Shown: positions 61,490 to 64,000 of the stretch, piece after piece
How positions within the stretch are numbered: position 1 is the first letter of the stretch
How the letters are laid out: each line of letters opens with the position of its first letter
NCBI RefSeq assembly: GCF_014467075.1
Contig: NZ_AP023027.1
Span: 1,077,001 to 1,141,000, forward strand
Origin: Anaerostipes caccae L1-92
GTDB taxonomy: Bacteria; Bacillota; Clostridia; Lachnospirales; Lachnospiraceae
Reading direction: 5' to 3'
DNA: 64,000 nucleotides
Position numbers and translations under genes: made by a program
The notes under the pieces: model-generated
Told to the model about the DNA's origin: nothing
Databases searched by the model: none
What the model saw: only the letters and a program-made list of their open reading frames with translations

Positions 61490-62929
61490 ATGTCTATGAG
61501 TGAACAAACAACAAAGAGGAAGATCAATGCAGAAGAGAATTTTGAAGAGATAGAAGGTGAGTTCGCCAAAGTCAGGTTATCAGAAAAACTCGCTTACTGC
61601 ATAGGTGATCCGGCGCTGACAGTCGTATATACTTTGGCAAATACTTTGCTGGTTTACTTCTATACAAATGTCATAGGACTCTCGGCAGGAATCGTTGGTA
61701 TGATCATGCTGGCGTCCAGAGCCTTTGACGGAGTTTCCGATGTGATTATGGGAACCATCATTGACCGGACACATTCCAAATATGGGAAAGCCAGAGTGTG
61801 GATCTTAAGGCTTGTGATTCCTTATGCAATTGCCGCGGTCCTGCTGATGACAGTACCGCAGGGGACAAAAACCGTGCAGATCGCTTATGTATTTATTACA
61901 TATAACTTACTTAACACCATCATGTATACCGGGATCAGCCAGCCGTTCCATACGCTTGGCTCTCTGATGAGCAGGGATAAACATGAAAGGGAGACAATCA
62001 GCAACATCCGTATGTCTTTATCCATCACAGCAAGTATGGTTGTCACAGCGCTGACCCTCCCGATCATTAACTGGGTAGCAGTGAAAATTGATAATACGCA
62101 GCTTGCCTGGATTATTGTTACAGCAGTGTTTTCTGTCATCTCTGTCCTTATCCTGTTAAACACATTCCGCTGCTGTAAAGAGCGTGTAAAAGTCTCTGAA
62201 AAATCCGAGGAAAAACTCCCGGTGTTCACAGCTTTAAAGCTGATGGCTAAGAACCGATACTTTTTAATTTCCCTGGGACTGATGCTGTTTTATACAATTT
62301 ATCAGATCATCCTTGGAATTGACCTTACCTATTACTGCCAGTATGTGTTGAATGATGTCAATCTGGTCATGCCGTTATCCATGGCTGAGAAGGTACCTAT
62401 GATTTTTGTAATCCTCCTTCTTCCAAAACTGATACCAAAGTATGGGAAAAGAAATATGATCGCAGCAGGATGTTTCCTCGGAATTGCGGGACAGATCATC
62501 TTTTTGTTTAATATTACGAGTGTACCTCTGGCGATTTTTTCTTCCATCATTCGTGGTATCGGGATGTCACCATTTTACGGAGTTCAGTATTCACTGCCAA
62601 GTGATGCGATCGAATATGGACAGTGGAAGACCGGAAAACGGATCGAGGGTCTTATGTTCTCTTCCATGAGTTTTGGACAGAAATTTGGAGCAGGGATTAC
62701 CAATGCCGCACTTGGAGCCGCACTTTCCTATGTAGGATACAACGGAATGGCCCAGACAGCGGCTGAGCAGGCGCCGGCAGCCATCGCAGTCATAAAGGCA
62801 ACATATCTGTATGTGCCGATTGTGGTGTGGATCGTAATGCTGCTGATTGCCCTGTGCTATAAACTGGATAAGACATACAAAGAAATGATAGCGGAGCTGA
62901 CTGTCAGAGAATTGTCAGGAAAACTTTGA
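61490..62929 (+). CDS. GPH-family (glycoside-pentoside-hexuronide) cation symporter
   Basis: This 479-residue membrane protein has 12 hydrophobic segments and the GPH signatures: RLSEKLAYCIGDPALTVVYTLANTLLVYFY, RAFDGVSDVIMGTIIDRTHSKYGKARVWI, SNIRMSLSI, and the C-terminal ATYLYVPIVVWIVMLLI. It probably imports the inositol or a derived sugar with a cation. It sits between two inositol enzymes. A GGGGG ribosome site precedes ATG 61490. Confidence 0.9.
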   Translation: MSMSEQTTKRKINAEENFEEIEGEFAKVRLSEKLAYCIGDPALTVVYTLANTLLVYFYTNVIGLSAGIVGMIMLASRAFDGVSDVIMGTIIDRTHSKYGKARVWILRLVIPYAIAAVLLMTVPQGTKTVQIAYVFITYNLLNTIMYTGISQPFHTLGSLMSRDKHERETISNIRMSLSITASMVVTALTLPIINWVAVKIDNTQLAWIIVTAVFSVISVLILLNTFRCCKERVKVSEKSEEKLPVFTALKLMAKNRYFLISLGLMLFYTIYQIILGIDLTYYCQYVLNDVNLVMPLSMAEKVPMIFVILLLPKLIPKYGKRNMIAAGCFLGIAGQIIFLFNITSVPLAIFSSIIRGIGMSPFYGVQYSLPSDAIEYGQWKTGKRIEGLMFSSMSFGQKFGAGITNAALGAALSYVGYNGMAQTAAEQAPAAIAVIKATYLYVPIVVWIVMLLIALCYKLDKTYKEMIAELTVRELSGKL

Positions 62930-62948
62930 GTAATTATAGAAAGAGGTA

Positions 62949-63851
62949 ATGATCGATATGTTGGATAAAAAGAAAGTAAAATTGGGGATTGCGCCGATCG
63001 GGTGGACCAATGACGATATGCCGGATCTGGGCAAAGAAAATACCTTTGAACAGTGTGTCAGTGAAATGGCTTTGGCGGGATTTACAGGATCTGAGATCGG
63101 CGGGAAATATCCGAAAGATGTGAAAACATTGAAAAAAGCCCTGGAATTAAGAGGAATTGAAATCTGCAACTGCTGGTTTTCAAGTTTCCTGATCTCAAAG
63201 CCATATGAAGAGACAGAAAAAGAGTTTATTGAACAGACCGATTTCCTGAAAGCTATGGGGGCGAAAGTCATCGGCGTGTCCGAGCAGAGTTACAGTACGC
63301 AGGGAAAGGATCAGCCGGTCTTTGAAGGGAAATATGTGATGAACGATGAGGAGTGGAAGCTTCTCACAGAAGGACTGAATAAACTCGGGAAAATTGCAAA
63401 AGACAAGGGAATGACTCTGACTTTCCACCATCATATGGGAACTGTCGTACAGACGGAAGAAGAGATCGACCGTTTTATGGCAGAAGTTGATCCGGAGCTT
63501 GTTTACCTGCTGTTTGACAGCGGACACTGTTCTTTTGCAGGAATCGACCCGGTGAAAGTTCTTAAAAAGTACATTGACAGAACCAGACATATCCATTTAA
63601 AGGATCTCCGCACCGATGTGGTAAACCAGTCTAAAAAAGAAGGCTGGAGCTTTTTAAAAGGAGTCAGAAAAGGAACATTCACAGTTCCCGGAGACGGGGA
63701 TGTGGACTTCGAACCGATCTTTGACATCATCGAAAAGAGCGGATATGAAGGATACGTTGTAGTAGAGGCAGAGCAGGACCCTGCCGCTGCCAATCCTTTA
63801 GAATATGCATTGAAGGCACGAAAATATATTGCAGAAAAAACAGGTTTATAG
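62949..63851 (+). CDS. iolE: myo-inosose-2 dehydratase
   Basis: This 300-residue barrel enzyme has the IolE opening [26 protein letters not shown] and the segment [16 protein letters not shown]. Metal ligands lie in [47 protein letters not shown], and a Glu in [10 protein letters not shown]. It converts 2-keto-myo-inositol to 3D-trihydroxycyclohexane-1,2-dione. The ATG at 62949 lies 2-3 nt after AAGAGG; an ATG at 62958 is equally possible. It is in the operon with the transporter (19 nt). Confidence 0.93.
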   Translation: MIDMLDKKKVKLGIAPIGWTNDDMPDLGKENTFEQCVSEMALAGFTGSEIGGKYPKDVKTLKKALELRGIEICNCWFSSFLISKPYEETEKEFIEQTDFLKAMGAKVIGVSEQSYSTQGKDQPVFEGKYVMNDEEWKLLTEGLNKLGKIAKDKGMTLTFHHHMGTVVQTEEEIDRFMAEVDPELVYLLFDSGHCSFAGIDPVKVLKKYIDRTRHIHLKDLRTDVVNQSKKEGWSFLKGVRKGTFTVPGDGDVDFEPIFDIIEKSGYEGYVVVEAEQDPAAANPLEYALKARKYIAEKTGL

Positions 63852-63875
63852 GTTGTTTGAAAGGAGAATTGCTCT

Positions 63876-64000
63876 ATGAAAATAGCATTTGACGTGGATG
63901 TGCTGGCAAAGCAGATGGACATTAACCGGATGGTCCACCAGGTGGCGGACTGGGGTTATAAATACATCGAACAGTCTCCGCATCCGAGGATCAATCCATT
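63876..64000 (+). CDS. Sugar phosphate isomerase/epimerase family, N-terminal part
   Basis: Only 41 codons are inside the window. It begins MKIAFDVDVLAKQMDINRMV, then HQVADWGYKYIEQSPHPRINP, the first strand-helix of a TIM-barrel isomerase/epimerase like those at 60638 and 62949. GAAAGGAG lies upstream. It continues the operon 24 nt after iolE. The rest lies outside. Confidence 0.8.
   Translation, partial: MKIAFDVDVLAKQMDINRMVHQVADWGYKYIEQSPHPRINP

Overview
The window looks like a chromosome segment of an anaerobic Gram-positive gut bacterium of the Lachnospiraceae type. The best single guess is Anaerostipes or a close relative, from gene content only. The support is a bcd-etfB-etfA (butyryl-CoA dehydrogenase / electron-transfer flavoprotein) operon, a multidomain [FeFe]-hydrogenase fused to rubredoxin and rubrerythrin, many PTS and polyol genes, an inositol-type catabolic cluster, strong AGGAGG ribosome binding sites and moderate GC. 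No rRNA or tRNA gene was seen.

Layout. 1-624: start of an acyl-CoA dehydrogenase (minus strand). 625-2199: non-coding, with two operator-like direct repeats, small hairpin elements, and a CRISPR array of nine 30-bp repeats plus one truncated repeat. The array ends in its own terminator and has no cas gene in the window. 2221-5724: a three-subunit molybdenum hydroxylase of the xanthine dehydrogenase family. 5935-10344: DeoC aldolase, a Gfo/Idh/MocA dehydrogenase, a DeoR regulator, a PfkB kinase and a 2-hydroxyacid dehydrogenase, apparently a sugar or polyol module. 10423-13128: the hydrogenase-rubrerythrin fusion and a methyltransferase. 13293-14231: a broken phage tail-collar gene. 14291-17766: a secreted SGNH esterase, a BASS transporter and an ECF sigma factor fused to a membrane anchor and an outer domain. 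18091-27112: three tandem ~1000-residue surface proteins; the third is split by a 16-C tract and is probably phase-variable. 27160-30991: MarR and flavodoxin, LacI, and an ECF sigma factor with an anti-sigma-like protein. 31162-35517: sucrose/fructoside operon (PTS EIIBCA, GH32, fructokinase) under a promoter bracketed by two LacI-type operators. 35676-38360: PadR/DUF1700 membrane operon, a secreted protein and a small GNAT protein.

38545-45861: SorC regulator and an eight-gene operon coding for a galactitol-type PTS (IIB, IIC, a IIB-like protein without the catalytic Cys, IIA), an aldo/keto reductase, DeoC, a glycerol-1-phosphate-dehydrogenase-like enzyme and a DUF89 phosphatase. This may be a deoxy-sugar-alcohol pathway. 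45938-48187: resolvase, a small unknown protein, YjbQ and TcdA. 48188-48429: two more copies of the hairpin element seen beside the CRISPR array. 48430-51069: YeiH exporter, BlaI-like and LysR regulators. 51219-54200: bcd-etfBA. 54375-55826: AlbA_2-domain protein. 56025-64000: an inositol-type cluster (MFS, class II aldolase, LacI, IolG-like, two isomerase/epimerase-fold enzymes, GPH transporter, IolE, and a third such enzyme cut by the window end). A matching 16-bp operator lies in front of both the LacI gene and the iolG-like operon.
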